Positions 21,481 to 35,582 of a DNA stretch of 64,000 nt are shown here, piece after piece (position 1 is the stretch's first letter; each line of letters begins with the position of its first letter). The stretch spans positions 979,350-1,043,349 of the forward strand of contig JANPWX010000162.1 of the NCBI GenBank assembly GCA_024734555.1. The letters are read 5' to 3'. The notes under the pieces were generated by a model. The model did not search any database and had not been told where the DNA came from. It saw only the letters and a list, made by a program, of their open reading frames with translations. A program made the position numbers and the translations under genes. The DNA is from Trochalopteron elliotii. Lineage: Eukaryota > Chordata > Aves > Passeriformes > Leiothrichidae.

Positions 21481-24400
21481 TTTAACTTCGTGCCTTCTTT
21501 CTGGGTTTAAATTTTATTCCCAGCTTCATGTCGAGGTCCTCCAAGCCCAGCGGCTGCTGTGAAAGCAAAAATGCCCAGACAGAAACCCCAGGAAAAGGCA
21601 GCCCCAGGTAGGGCGAGTCCTGCCAGACCCACACCCAGGACAGTGCTGTGGCTGCGGGGAGGCAATTCTTCAATTCTTGGCTCACCAAAGGTATTTGCCA
21701 CCAAGCCCACAAGCCTCCTTTGTCGGGGGAGGGACTCAACGAGGTTTTATTATTGTTAATTGTAGGTGTTGCAGGTTCCTGCAAAGTTTAGTCAGGCTGA
21801 ATGCCCCCTGGTTTTCCCCCGATGGTGGATACTGTGATGCCAAAGCAAACATTTGTTCCTGTGGGATGTTCCTTTTGCTGTGGTTGTGTGTCAGATGTAA
21901 AATATTGCAAGTCTGAAGTAAAAGCATTGAGTCTCCATCTAGCACAGCCCGGCCAGGCTATGGCAGTCCATGCCAAACCCCTGCTCACAGGAGTTGGTGC
22001 TCAGACCTCAGGCCAAGCCCAGCTGGCTGCTTGGAGCCAGAGGATGTTTCCAGCTCTCCATTTCTCACCTCTTTTGCAAACATTGTCACTCCCTTTCCTC
22101 TCTGTGTTGGCTTTACTGGTGAGGAAGTTCCCATCCATCTATCAATGTTCCTCCCATCTAGGAAATCTCAGCGTGGATCAGTGCTTTGTGTGCTGCTGCA
22201 CCAGCACTGGAGCCCCTCCTGCCGTGCACCTGCAGCCCAGGAGCTCCTGGTGAACCCAGGAACAGCCATCCTGTCTGGGAACACGAGTTCACACAACCAA
22301 AACCCTCCCTCCATCATGTCACAGAGCAGGGAAGCAAAAGACAGGGTTTATTTATAATCTTCCTCAAGTGGAAACTGAAAGAAGTGACCCGTTATTACTG
22401 AAGGTTTCTCAAGCCACCCAGGAAGAAAAGTGATATTTAGTTGTCGTTAAAGGCTCAGAACTGCATAACAATTTCATGCTATGTTAACTTCCGGGTTTTC
22501 TTGCGCATATAAATTTTTAAGGAGTAAAATAGAAAAACCCAGGCACTTGACCTTTAATCACAGTTATTTGTGTGATCAGTCAAGTGTGGGAAAAAGCTGG
22601 TTTGTTCTTGAAAGATGCCCTTTAAAAGCCAGATTGCTCTAATATGACACACAACTCTCACAGGGTAATATACGGGATCTCGCCTGCCTGCCTCCAGGCA
22701 CAGCAGCTTCCTTTTAGTATTCACACACTGGGTCTCTCTGCTGGGACAGTGGGAAGGTATCAATGTCATGAAATAAATCAATTCAGACCCCTGGGACAGC
22801 TCCATTCACCAGCAAGCTCCACAGGCATGCACACTTTCCTGTCAATGAGGAGCCAAGCAGGGAAGAGGATTTTGGAAGTATGTGGAGGGTTTGATGTTAG
22901 ATATGTTTTACTAGAAGAAGGGTCTGTCATGTTAAAAGCACACAGCTTTTCCATTTATCTGAAATATTATCCCGAGCAACTTATAAAATCTTGGTGTTAG
23001 AACAGCCAGGGGTATTTTAATTAGGATTTTAAGTATCATACTTTGGGAAAATGATCTCATGAATTTTGTTTCAGCAGCAGCAGATGACAAAGCCATTGCT
23101 GGTGTGGAGAAACCAGAGAAACAGAGCAGCCTTTAATGGACACTTGGATTTCTTCATGAGCCCAAAGCCACACCAGGGATGCTGTCCCCAGGATGGCACA
23201 GCCCACCAGCTCCTGGCACAACAAGGGACCAGTATTTGCAGGCAAAAGAAGAGGAATACCCAGGTTTTCTGGTCACCTCTGCTGCTCACATCCAGCTCTG
23301 GGGCTGCTGCCCTTCCCCACTCCTGACTGGAGCCTGCAGAGACAAGAGCAAAGGGAAAGTAAAGACATCAGGTCAGCCAGGCTCCAGATTGTCAGGGGAA
23401 CTTGTGCAAAGAGCAGGGCTAGCCCAGAAAACGTGTAATTGGCCAAGCTGAGCTATTACCTGCTGTAAGTGGAGACAGAAAGATAGTTTTGACACCACAG
23501 TGAAAATAACCCTCCTGGAGAAAAAAAAAAATCAATACAAACACCAAGGAAAGAGAATCAGAAACCAAGACCATCAATTCCTGAGATAAAGAGTTGAAAG
23601 TCTCAGTGGGAGGACAGCCAGATCTGTAGTGAAAAACAAAACTTTACTTCTTTTGCTGACAAATTACTTTTTATGCTAAAGGACAAAGGAGCCATGAGGG
23701 TGCAGGCTTCAATGTACAGCTGAAAGAGCAATCCTTGACAAAAGACAGAGCAGGAAGAAGCTTTTGCACCTCTCCTTTCTCTTCCACACTTGCAAGTATT
23801 TTTGTACCATGAAAAACCAAGGATTTCTGCAATTTTTGTACTGCTTTTGGCATGTCACACAATCATGCTCCAGGACTTCTGCTGCTTCTGCAGAAGGGCA
23901 GAGCCAGAGCAGAGGAAGCAGCAGCAATACAGCACAAGTGTGCCTGGCATTAGGAAACATCCCACAGAGAAAAGTGGCTCAGACAATCCTGTCCCAAGGG
24001 CACCTCACCAGGCTGCCACCCCCAGCTGATCCCAGGGCTCAGACACTGCTTCCCAGGGCCACAAAGCTCCACCACAGCCAGTGCTGGCCCATCCCTGCTC
24101 ATCCCCTCCTGCTACCTGGCAGAAATCACAGTGAAAATGAAAGTTAATGTAAAGCTTCCCCATAAATCTCATCCTCGAAGCTGCACAGCTCTGGGCTACA
24201 AAGGGAAGACCCTTCCACCTTCTGGGTTGTTTGTCTGCAAATACAAAGCAACCAGGGCTGTGCACTTGTTTTTTAACAGCTCTGTCTTTCTGTCAGATCT
24301 GTATTCTTTGCTTCTGCACTATAAATGTTTTGCAGCAGTTCTTCAGCTTTTAAGGTAATCACATAAAAGACCCTTGACTGCATAAACACAGCTAATCTGG

Positions 24401-24813
24401 GTAAATGCCTTTAAGCATCTTTACATTTCTTGCTAATGGATTTCCAGACAGCCCACAGATAACCATGTTCTGGAAAATAATGTAAAATAGACTAAGTGTC
24501 TAATTTTTTTAAATGCCTCACATTCATCATATACTTAGAAAATCCAGGGCTCCAGGCAGCATAATTTCATTACACTTATGTAAGTCATCCCCCATTCTGT
24601 CATCATCAGTGTGAACCCTGCCTTTGGCTGGGGCATGGAGCCACTCAGTGTTAAGTTCCAATTCAACCAGAGACAAATTACCACACGCTGTTAATTAGAG
24701 CCAGACAGGAGGGATCCAGGTGTCACGGGGAGGAAATGATGCCTTAAGTTTTAGCTTTCACATATTTCAGATTCTGTGCTGCCTGGGTGTGCAGTTCTGA
24801 GCCTCAGATTAAG
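21481..24813. other. Intergenic, no feature recognised
   Basis: Short chance frames only. A short A run lies at about 23519-23531. I see no exon, RNA gene or recognisable mobile element. Confidence 0.6.
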
Positions 24814-25193
24814 TGTTAGTCAGCTCTTCACAGAGTAGGGAGACAAAACAAATCCTCTTCCTGCTGAAGACCAAAGACAATGGTTACAAGTTTCAGGCCC
24901 AAAAGTAAAAAACAACAGTGGACTGAAGGGAGAAAACAAGAAGGATGGGACTTCATAACCTGAGGCTGCAATTGGACAATTAAACCCCAACATGCAAATG
25001 GACCAAAACTCATAGACGTGTGAGACCTCATGACTGTTTGTCCATTTTGTGACCATTTTGGGTCCACCTTGGGTGTAGCTCTGGCCAGGCTCTTGTCCTG
25101 CCCAAGGTGTCCTGCCTAAAGGCCTTTCAATAAATACCTACTTTATTCTCCATCTCTGTCCAGTCTCTGTTCCAAGTCAGCCTTCCCAAGGCA
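24814..25193 (+). mobile_element. Probable solo LTR
   Basis: The block runs from about TGTTAGTCAG to CCCAAGGCA. It carries AATAAATACC followed by TTTATTCTCCATCTCTGTCC and TCTCTGTTCC, the R-U5 style commonly seen in avian endogenous retrovirus LTRs. No matching target duplication was found, so the ends are approximate. Confidence 0.55.
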
Positions 25194-28100
25194 TCAGTTC
25201 CAGAGCCTGAAGGGCACACAGAGCCCTGAGCACTGAGCTCAGGGGTTGTGTGTGGGAGCTGCTCCCCCTGGGAGCAGTGAGAAGGCTCATGGAAGAGGCA
25301 GATCCTGCCCCTCAGAGATGCTTTGCTGGTGGTGCTGAGCACAGGGCAGGATGCCAGCACCCTACAGGCTTCTCTCCCCTCAGCCTGCCCCTCTGCTGTG
25401 GCTTCACTTGCTCTGCTTGAAAGGCAGATTTGCAGAGAGAGAGCTCAGGTGGGTGAACCTCTGGGAACTGAGGGAGAAATGAGGATGTACCTCAAGCATA
25501 ATGGTGCAAACAACCACTAAGGTAATTTTGATACCAATTACAGTAATTTGAACAAAGGAGTTGTCCTACCTTTGATTTGCTCCCCTTCTCTTCCCGGCTG
25601 GTTTCATTAAAACCACTTAGAGAGATTTGCAGCAGTTCTGTTTGAAGTGCTGTCATCAGGGTTTTTGTTTTCAGTCTCATCAGAAATGGTCTTACAGCAG
25701 GCTGGTTATGTTCCACAAAGGGATCTGGAGCTTGTGGCCATCACTCATTATCAGAGGTGTTTTAGACAGGCTGGTCCTGCTGGTGGTGTGGCTTCTGAGG
25801 TGAGTGTCCAGCGTTGAGTGCCAGGGGAAGAAGCTCCAGAGTGGCCACAGCCTGTGCCTGCCCTGGTGCCAGGCTCCCTGCACAGCTTCAGGGCTTCCCA
25901 GACCTCCCTCCAGCTCTGAGCTGCACTGCCCTGAGTCTGCAGCCCAAACCTTGGTTAATTTGCAGACTAAGTGTGTGCCAGTCTGGTTCACACTGCTCCT
26001 GAGGAGAGCATCCCTGTGCACCCCAAAGGAGGATCCCAAATTGCCAGTGCACCTTGGGCCTGGATTCCCCAGTTTCATGGTGTGTCTTCTATTTATTAAG
26101 AGTTTTTTCATCTTTATATCTTTGTGCTGATTAAAATGCATTACCAAGATTTCTAACTTTCCTGGCCCCTCAACAACGTGGCAGTAAATGCCCCTCAACA
26201 ACAATAAGGGCACTGAACTGCTGTGGATTTCCATGGAGTGATGCTGCTCTGGCTCTTACTCATCAGACAAATCAGAAATGCAACTTGTATCACACACTGA
26301 TGAGGAAAGACACTTCAGGGCTCACTTGGTAACTCAATCACCACAAGGCATTCACCAATTATCCCCCCCTGTCACGGGGTGAGGGTGACAGGGAGGTCAT
26401 GCAGAGTGAGTCTTTCATTTGTCCATGACAGGAGAAGGGGAATACACTTTGCAAATTATAATTAGCAATTTAATCCAGCTGTGCCTAATTCGTAGCTGCA
26501 TTTTGCACTCCAGGACTCAGCACTTGGGCAGACTCTAAATAAGGCACCAGCGTGGTGTGTCCAGCTCCCTGAAAGCTCTCCAGTAATTGCAGATTGCTCA
26601 GCAGAGAGCAGGACAGCTTTCCATGCCTGCAGGTGCCTCTGCTCCTCCTGCCACCCTGCCAGGGTGAGGTCAGCCCTGGAGAGAGAGAGACAAACTGCCA
26701 GCTGCCAGCCACACCATCCCCAGGATTGCTGCCACAGGGGTCCTGCCAGCCCTGTCCCGAGGATGGAGAGAGGGATCTTCACATCCCAGCCCTGCTCCCA
26801 TCCCAGCTCAGCACTGAAATGGTGCTGCAGCTCAGGGAAACAATAAATTCTGCTCCATTCTAATGGGGCACTCCAGGGCCAGAAAGAAATCTGCGTAGAG
26901 GTTCACAAAAAATCCTGCTTGAATAAACAGAAAGGGAGGGAATGGTGGAGAGAGCATCCAATCTGCATCATAATTAGGGAAAAAAAGATAACAAATGGCA
27001 GAAACAACCTGTTCCCATCTGCAGCTGCAGTTTGTTCCCTCTGTATTGAACAGCCAGGCACCAAGCCTACCAGGAACCTCCCCTGGAAATGTATGAGTGT
27101 TTCGTGCAATAAGAGTGGGAAAAGAGCCTCTTTTTGTTTTCTGTGTATTGCAGAATCTGCTGTAATGAAGCATCAGAGAGGATTTTGTCAACCAGGCACT
27201 CACTGCTGTCTCCAGCGTGGTAAAAGAAGTGGGGGGCTCACCCCTGGAAGAGTGTCCTTGAGGAGAGCCCTCATGGGGACAGGAATTAGGCTCCAGATCT
27301 GGGGGTCACCCTGGTGTGGGGCAGGTCACTGTCACATTTGGCTACCCAGAGCAGGAAGGTGCAGTGCTCAGTTCATGCATTTCAAACATCCTTCCATCCC
27401 AGACTGACTAATTTATCCATAAACCTTCCTAATGAGCCTGATAGTGTAGGAATGAGAGAAAGCAGCATTGTTATCAGTAAACAGCAGCAGCTGACAGCGT
27501 GTTTAATCACAGGCTGCATAACAGTGACATGGGTGGAGAAGAGGATTAGACACTTCTCCAATTAGTCACACAGCAAAGGCATGAACACAGAGCCTGAGGG
27601 TCACTGAACCCAAAACAAAGAGCAACAAATATCAGAGCTGGGGGAGTCCCAGTGAGGGGGAGGCACGTGGAGCCAGGGGCAGGCTGTGCTGGAGCCCTCC
27701 CCAACATCCTGAGGGCAGTCAGCATTCGGGGAGAGCCCTGGCACTGCTGCAGAGCCAAAGCCACCACTAATACCACAAGCTCTGTGCTGCCTCCAGATCT
27801 GCAGCCTGCCTGTGCCTAACAGGATTTTGCAATCCATGGTGAACATGCTAATGGGATAGAGAGGTAAAGAGTTCATCCTACTCACTTTTCTCTGCTTCTT
27901 TTCTTTTTTTCTGAGCATCTCTCTCCTGGTTTTCTCTGGCTCATCTCTTTCTGAGGACTGCAGATTAAAGGCATTAATACAAGCCAGAAGTTATTATGTG
28001 AATCCTACTTATCACAGAGCAAATGGGATCTCGTGGGCTGCAGCCCTGGATGCCACAGCCATTGGTTAACCAGGAGTGGTGTCAAGGCCATCAGGGTTTT

Positions 28101-31100
28101 CTTTGCCCAGCCCCAAGTCACAGGGCTGGGGGGAGCACAGCTGCAGGAGCTGCTGCTGAAGTGCCATTGCATGTAAGGGAGCAGTGATGACGTGAAAAGG
28201 ACATTTTCACATCAGGAAAATGTCCTCATCAGGAGGACAGAGGCTCTGCACAAACTGTAGGGAGGTGCTGGTTGTGCCAGGCACCACCAGGCAGGAGGGA
28301 ACAACTCTGGCACCAACATAAATGGGGGCTACAGCATTGCTGCTGCCACCTCTGCTTCCTCAGCAGGCAAGGTTTAGCACGTGCCCTCTCTTCTTCCTGA
28401 TTCCAGGTCTTGGGTTAAACCAGTAGCTGCTCCGTGGTGAAGTCCAGGTGTTTTGATTTGTCTCTGAGGGATCTCATTATCAGCCACAGCAGCAGGCTCT
28501 GACCTTTCATGGCAGGGCCCCTTTGAATTTACTTTCTGCCCCAAGGTACAAGAGGAACCATGAGAAATCAATTTTCTTTCCTCCAAGACCCCCTAGTTTT
28601 CAAGAACTTTTAAAGGGCAGACAAACCATAACTGGGACATCTTCTAGCTTTAAAAAGGTCCTTCATCATATTAGATTTTGATTAATCAGCCTCCTGCTCT
28701 GCTGTCACTTTCACAGTGGAGAGTGCTGGAGACCTCCCACCAGCCCCTCTCTGCAGAGGGAGAGGGAGGAAGAGAAAGAGAGGGAAATGGAGAAGGAGAC
28801 AGAGACTTTTATGGCTGGAGGAGCCCCCCCACAGGGGGGAAGGCTCCAACCCCTGTGCTCACCTACCCCAGCTCCTGTTAGCAGGGAGAGGCAGCACTGT
28901 GCTGGGTGCAGGACCCTCCTCGGGCACTGCCAGTCACCAGCTCCTGCTCAGCTGGTACCACTGTGCCCTGTGGGTGCCTCCAAGCTTTGAGAGGGGCTGC
29001 AAACCTGAGACTGCCTGTCTTGCCCAGCCAGTCACCATCAGCAGGCTCACAGAGGAGCCCTGCCACTGTAGGACAAGGTGCTCATCCCAGCCCAGGCCAC
29101 AGTCAGCAGGTGTGGGGGCCAGGGGAGCCCTGCAGGCCCTGAGTGGCAGCAGGCAGCCTCCTCTGCCTGCCAGATTACATACATAATTCAGGAGAAATAT
29201 TCATTTAAGGCTGTCTGAGCTATGGCAATAACCTAGACATTATGACAATACAGATCAATAAGCCCAGAGAGATCCTCCACTGAAACACGCTGCAATTGTT
29301 CAAACCAAGTCTTAATTGTGACAAGAATTGATTTCTCTTTTCTAATATCCCTGACTTTTAATTAAAAAGTAGTTAAGTAGACAATGCATTTCCAGGATCG
29401 TTTAGAGGCAGGACAATATCAAGGAGCACACACTTAAAATGCAGAAGTGGTGCCTCGTTAATACAATGGCACCAAGCACAGCCTGGGGAGTTGCTCTGTG
29501 CAGGTCAGATGGCTGAGCAGGGCTCAGGGACACCAGGACCCCCAGGCCAGCAGCCACAGCCCCATCCTGGCCTCAGCACAGACATGGGCACGTCCCCACC
29601 TGTTCTCTCCTGCTCCCCAGCGTCCTCCAGCCATCTGCATTTCACACCCTCTTGCACACACGAGTGCATCTAATAGCTCTGATTATCCAGCAGACTCCAG
29701 TGCTTTGCTTTGCCCTTGTTCAGGGCACGTGGCAGAGGCTGGCAGGGAGGGCAGGAGCAGGCAGGGAGGGCAGGAGCAGGCAGGAGCAGGCAGGCAGGGC
29801 AGGTACTCAGGTACTTTTTGGCAGGAGAAGGGCAGTACAGCTCCCACAGCATGAGGGGAGGGCAGTGGCTGCAGCACCAGCTGCCCCAGGAGCTCAGTGG
29901 GGTGAGCACAGCCCCAGCACAGCCTTCCCCCTGCTCTCCCTGTGCTTCTTGGGATGTGCCCACAGCACAGAAGGGGCTGGTAGGAGGCAGTGCTGAAGCC
30001 CCTGTGAAGGGAGGGGGTGAACTTTCAGCTCTTTTTTTTTATTATTATTTCCCAGCAGTGTCTCAGTTGCAGCAGCAGAGAGCAGTGAGAGTGCAAGGAG
30101 CCAGCTGTGAACCAGATATTTCTCCATCATCCCCCATTAGAGTAAAGTGGGCCAAAACACCTTAATCTGATTGGAGGGAAACCATTAACATCAGAGACTC
30201 CATTAAAAGAAGAAAAAGCCTTTTATCTACTAATCAAGAATCATAAAGGAAAACACTTTGGAAGACACCCATAAATGCTCATGAGAAGCAAGGGGCTGCA
30301 CAGCCCCTGGTCTGAGTTCTCCATGTGCAGGTCCTCCTCTGTAGCCATGAACACACCTGCAGAGTCCTGCCAAAGGCCAGCAGTGGTGGAATTTGGAGCA
30401 GCAGCCCAAAGCAGGGAGAGGTTCAGGTTCCAGAGATCTTGTCTCTGCATTGAAAGGGGCTGGAACAGCTTTTGGCCATTCTCACAGAACATGTCTGGTA
30501 TTTACTCTGCTGGTGGGTATCTAAGTGGTCAGACACTGCAGCAAATCCTGTTTCCCTGGCTCTGATTAGATTAGAGAGCAGCAGTGCTGGAGGGCTGCTG
30601 ATACTGCCAGGAAAGGAGAGCAAAGGCTGAAGAAGATTCTCAGAAACATCCCTACCCACTATTTCCCCCCCCAGCCCTTCTTCATGTCAGTCAGAGATGC
30701 AGAAGCATCACCCTTGCAAACACAGCCCATTTATTTATATCCCTTGACTCATCCAATAAAAGTCAAACCACAAAGAGTGAGAAATGGTGTCCTGGCTCTT
30801 GGAACCCCCCAGCAGCCACACAATGCTGCAGCCCTGCCAAAAGCCACCACCTGCCTGCCCCTAAAACCTCTTTCCTAGAAAGGATAAATCCAGCAACCAA
30901 GTACTGAGCAGCCCCAGAGGGAAGGACAGGGCTGGCTGGCAGTGTCACTGGTCTCCAGGAGGAGTGGGATAGCCCAGACAAGTTCCCTGGAAAATCTGTG
31001 GGGCTATAATACCTTTCCATGCTGTTAAGCTTTTAATTCATCCAGCTTTGTTACCATGGGTTGTTTTATTGTCTAAATCAAACAGCCCCCATCATGATAA

Positions 31101-32608
31101 AACCCTTTGTTAACACCACTGGGCTCTTGCCTAAAACAGCAGCACATGATCTGTTGCTTTTTAGTTTGATTTTGCTGCCACTTGGGACAGGATTAAAGAG
31201 AAATAGCTCTACTAATTCTCCCAATATCCGTCAGCAAACATCAGCTGGGACCAAAGAGGACACAGGATGCCACTGTGAGTAATTCTAGAGAAGGTTTTCC
31301 CTTGCAGATGGCTGGGGACCCTTGGTGGCACCCCTGCCTTTGAGATGCTCTCCACAGGCCTGGAGCAGCTGCCAGCCACACCATACTCAGGTACTTCAGC
31401 AGCCTCTCTTCTCAACAGGGATTTCTCATCCTTGTTCAAACCCTTTGCAGAGGTGCTGCATGGAGCACACACTCACCAAGGGGCTGATGTACAGTTTGTA
31501 ACTCTTCTTGCTCTGACAGAAATTTGCATTTTGCCTTTGGAGGGGCGGAGGCAGTGCTACCTCCTGCTGCAGGACCAGGAGCCAGCAGGGCCTGTCCCCA
31601 CCACATCAGCAGCTGGAGGGTCCCTCCTGCCACAATCCCTCCCAGCCATGGCTGTGCCAGGGACAGGACTGAGCCCAAAGGTCCTTGAGCTGTCCTTCCT
31701 CACCCTCAGCTCAGCTCACTGTGCTCTGGCCAGCAGCTTGTCTCATCTCTGCCTGCAGTGGGTGCAGTTTGGATCCTGCCCTGCCTCTCTCAGTGCAGGA
31801 TCACCTGCTGAGGAGCCCACAGCACATCTTATCCCATTTTCCATTTGCTGCTGGGTTTTTGGAGCTGTTTCTAATCCAGCCAGCTCCAGTGCTGAAGCAT
31901 CACAGTGACTTTTCCCAAACAAGCCAGGATTTCCCAGCCAGACATCTCTGGCTTTGTGTCAAGCTCCAGTTCCCCAGCCAGCAAGTCCCAGTGCCTGCCA
32001 GTCAGGACATTCACATGCAATCATTAAGCTCACATCAGCTGTCAGGCCATTGCTGCAGTGCCAGCATGGCTGTGGTCAGTGCTGACAGCTCTCCAGGGCC
32101 ACCCCATGCCTGCAGAAAGGTTTATTTCACCAGACATCCCCAGAAGGGAACGTGGCAGCTGGTCTGGGATGGTTTCCCATCTATTCCCATCTGACATGAA
32201 GGCATGAGGAGCATTGCCTCTGTTTTTCCTGGCCACAAACATAACCAGCATGGGCCACATGGAGCCCTGCAGGACTGTGACCAGAGCTGAGAAAGCAGCC
32301 TCTCCCCTGCCCTCACCCTGGGGCTGTGGTGTGTGTTTTATTTCCTCCTGTAACTCTCTGTTCCTGACCTCACAACTGTTAACTCTCAGAATCTGACCTC
32401 AAGCCTTGCTAAATGAATTTCTCCCCTGTTTTACTGTAAGGGCTGTGCAATGCCAGGAATGATGCTCAGTCATTCTGAGGAGCACAGGGGTCTCAGCAGG
32501 GCATGGCTGCACAGGGCCAGAGGCTCTGCCAACAGCACAGACACAGCACACAACACTCCTGCCTCCCTGCAGGGCAGAAACATCCAGGGGCTCTGCCAGG
32601 CTGGGAAA
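25194..32608. other. Intergenic, no gene recognised
   Basis: This is 7.4 kb without a supportable exon. A short GGCAGGGAGGGCAGGAGCAG tandem patch lies at about 29745-29802 and explains the open frames there. I see nothing else. Confidence 0.6.
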
Positions 32609-33183
32609 CAGCAATGTCCAGGGCTGGGGAGCAGCAGGATCCAGGGCTGGGAAACAGCAATGTCCAGGGCTGGGGAGCAGCAGGATCCAGGGCTGGGGAG
32701 CAGCAGGATCCAGAGCTGGGGAGCAGCAGGATCCAGGGCTGGGGAGCAGCAGGATCCAGGGCTGGGGAACAGCAGGATCCAGGGCTGGGGAGCAGCAGGA
32801 TCCAGAGCTGGGAAGCAGCAGGATCCAGGGCTGGGGAACAGCAGGATCCAGGGCTGGGGAACAGCAGGATCCAGAGCAGGATCCAGGGCTGGGAAGCAGC
32901 AGGATCCAGAGCTGGGAAGCAGCAGGATCCTGGGCTGGGAAGCAGCAGGATCCAGAGCTGGGAAGCAGCAGGATCCTGGGCTGGGAAGCAGCAGGATCCA
33001 GAGCAGGATCCAGGGCTGGGAAGCAGCAGGATCCAGAGCTGGGAAGCAGCAGGATCCAGAGCAGGATCCAGGGCTGGGGAGCAGCAGGATCCAGGGCTGG
33101 GAAGCAGCAGGATCCTGGGCTGGGAAGCAGCAGGATCCAGAGCAGGATCCAGGGCTGGGAAGCAGCAGGATCCAGGGCTGGAG
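32609..33183. repeat. 23-bp minisatellite, about 25 units
   Basis: The unit is GGATCCAGGGCTGGGGAGCA + GCA, repeated about 25 times. Variants include GAGCTGG, GGAACAGCA, GGATCCTGG and partial units reading CAGGATCCAGAG. A 23-bp unit returns to frame every 69 bp, so frames of over 200 codons stay open on both strands. These are not genes. BamHI-type GGATCC recurs in most units. Confidence 0.95.
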
Positions 33184-35468
33184 CCCGGCATGGTTTAGAG
33201 GCTACAGGAAGGAGCTGGGCAGTGCCAGGTCACCAGCACATGGCACAGGGCATGGCTGGGCCAGGCTGGGCAGGGCAGGCAGGGACAGAGCTGGCACAGC
33301 ACCTCACCAGGCTGCTCCCTGGCCCTGGCACATCACAGCACTGGTGATATCACTGGAGGGAAGCAGGAGCTTTCAGCTGCCACACAGACTTCAGAGAGCA
33401 GTGAAGTAATTGAGTATTGACTGAGATGTCCCAGGTGAGCCCTGGATGCACATTACATTCTGCTTAATTCAATAATTACCATTTATATTATCCCTTCCCA
33501 CACTCTGTTAAGTTATAAGGCCTGTAATTAGCTACTTGGTTTAAGTGCAGAGTGTTAATTAATTCATATTATGAAGTACAATTGCTCCTTAAAGATAACG
33601 TGGCTCGTTCTATCACACTCTGTCCCTCTGTAATGCTTTAACCAAAATAAAAGCTTGTCCCAGTGAGTGAGCAAAGGTCCTACAAATCAGGCACTGGGGA
33701 TGCAAAACTTCCTCTGCAAAGCCAAAAGGAAGCAACAAATGGACAAACAATTCAGTATAACCCCTCTCAGAGCCCCAGGAGGACGTGCCAGGCTGCAGCT
33801 CCTGCATCATCCCCTGTAGCACCACAAATGCATTTAACTGCTGACTTATCTTTGATTCCATTTCATTTAGTTGTTAGAATGGTTTTACTTTAGGACTTGA
33901 TGCATTTATGGAAAAGTGTCAGCCCAGCACATCAGCCCAGGGGGTTTCAGATCAGACAAGTTCTCTCACCATATCACAACAGCTCTGAGACTTTTGCACA
34001 AATGCAAAACCCCTAAAACTTCCCAAACAAACACCAGACATGCAGAGACTTAGAGAAGAGCCCTGCAAAAGGCACAATAAATTACTGAACTTCTGGCACT
34101 GGGCTGAATTAAAATGATAAACTAAAGTTTTTTGCTTGCCAAAAGCTGTCTCCACGCTGCTGCAGCAGCAGATGGTCTTTCCTGGAGGTGAAGGATTTTG
34201 AAGATTTGCCAGAGAGAACCAGAGGCTTAACACATGTATTGTGAGATGTAAGAGGAGAGTACCTGGAGGGGCAGCTCAGAGGGTGGACTGACCCAATTAC
34301 CTGCTGTTTGGGGTCCTTTCATAATTCCTCAGGAGGGAAACCCCAACAGCCACAGCCTTCCCCTCATTCACACCAACAGCCTGCTCTGGCTCTGTTTTAT
34401 GAGTCATTTACTCCTAATAAGTAGAAAACTGCCTGATGGGCATTGGACAAGGATATTTACTGTATCAGAGACAATAATCCAATGTAAATTTCCAGCTATA
34501 AACCAGAGTTTGAATGTTGATGTGTCTTTAATAATGAAAAATGAAGAATTTATGGATGCAGCTAAAGTTCACATGAGAATTTTGATTCATGATCACACTG
34601 AGCTCAGGTGGATCCATCAAGCCCAGACCCAGCATCTTCTCCCAAATTTGGACACCATCACATCCCTCAGCTGCACCCTGGTGAAGGCCAGCCCTGCTGT
34701 GGGGCTGCAGCCTGACCCCACAGGGCTGATCCCCTTCCCTGCCAGCCCCTGGGAGCTGTGCCACGGCAAGCACTGAGCTGTGTGTCATGAGCCAGGGCTG
34801 TGACAGCTCCCCAGCCAGCCAGAGAAATGCTAATTGCAAAGCAAGTAATTAGTGGCTATAAAATATGACCAATACGATTACACTGAAGATTTTTTTTTTC
34901 CTCTGTCTGTCCAGAGTCTTGGCATGGAACAGTCTGATAATTAGGTGACAAAACTGACAGGCAGCTCCAGTGAAACAGCCTGTCCTCACCCTCTGCAGAG
35001 ACTCCCCCAGTGTTCTGCACCAATAATTACTAATCAAGTTATTTCTCTCAAGATTAAAAAAGCATTCTGCAGGTAATTTGCCCATAATAGCACAGGCCTG
35101 GTGCTGGCAAAGAGCCCCAAGCCTGCAGAGCCCAGCAGGGATGGCTCTAGTGCCACCATCACAGCCCCTTCCTGAGGGACACCCACCCAGCTTGGGACCC
35201 CCTTTGTGTCCCCACGGGCTCTGAAGTGCTGCTCCATCCCCCAGAATTGCCACACAGGGGCACTCAGTGCATCCCACCACCACCCAGGACCCCTGGCATG
35301 TCACAACAAGGTGTCATGAAGGGCTGTTTTCAGGTCAATTAAAGAATCAGCAGCAGAGGTGATCCCAGCACAGCCAGGATCCCAGCACTGTGGGTGGGAC
35401 AGAGCAGCATCGACCCTGAAATGTTCTGGTCCCTCCAGACTGGCAGTGAGTGTAACAGTGTGTCTTTT
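33184..35468. other. Intergenic, no feature recognised
   Basis: Ordinary-looking unique sequence with AT-rich patches. No exon or element can be supported. Confidence 0.55.
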
Positions 35469-35582
35469 TGTCTGCAAGGGTCCATGAGGGAGAAGCCTTC
35501 TTTACACCTGGGGTGTCTTTAATATTCACTTTTCCAGAGAAGGGCAGTTGGAAATTCCTTTAAAGGCATGAGGGGCTCCACA
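35469..35582 (-). mobile_element. LTR 5' fragment (inverted relative of 42000-42113)
   Basis: On the minus strand it begins TGTGGAGCCCCTCATGCC and continues with GGAATTTCCAACTGCC, CACCCCAGGTGTAAAGAAGG and CATGGACCCTTGCAGACA. It closely matches the start of the LTR at 42000. Homology ends at GCAGACA, so only about 114 bp is shared. Confidence 0.7.

Noticed and set aside
28716..29186. Arg/Lys-rich frame of 156 codons in the intergenic interval
   Set aside because: It arises from a GGGAGAGGGAGGAAGAGAAA-type purine-rich patch; no domain or splice evidence.
32450..33409. Open frame of 319 codons on plus (and 232 codons on minus) as a possible repeat-protein gene
   Set aside because: It is wholly explained by the 23-bp minisatellite, whose period re-enters frame every 69 bp. 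Flanking frame content is short and unrecognisable, and there is no splice or initiation context.
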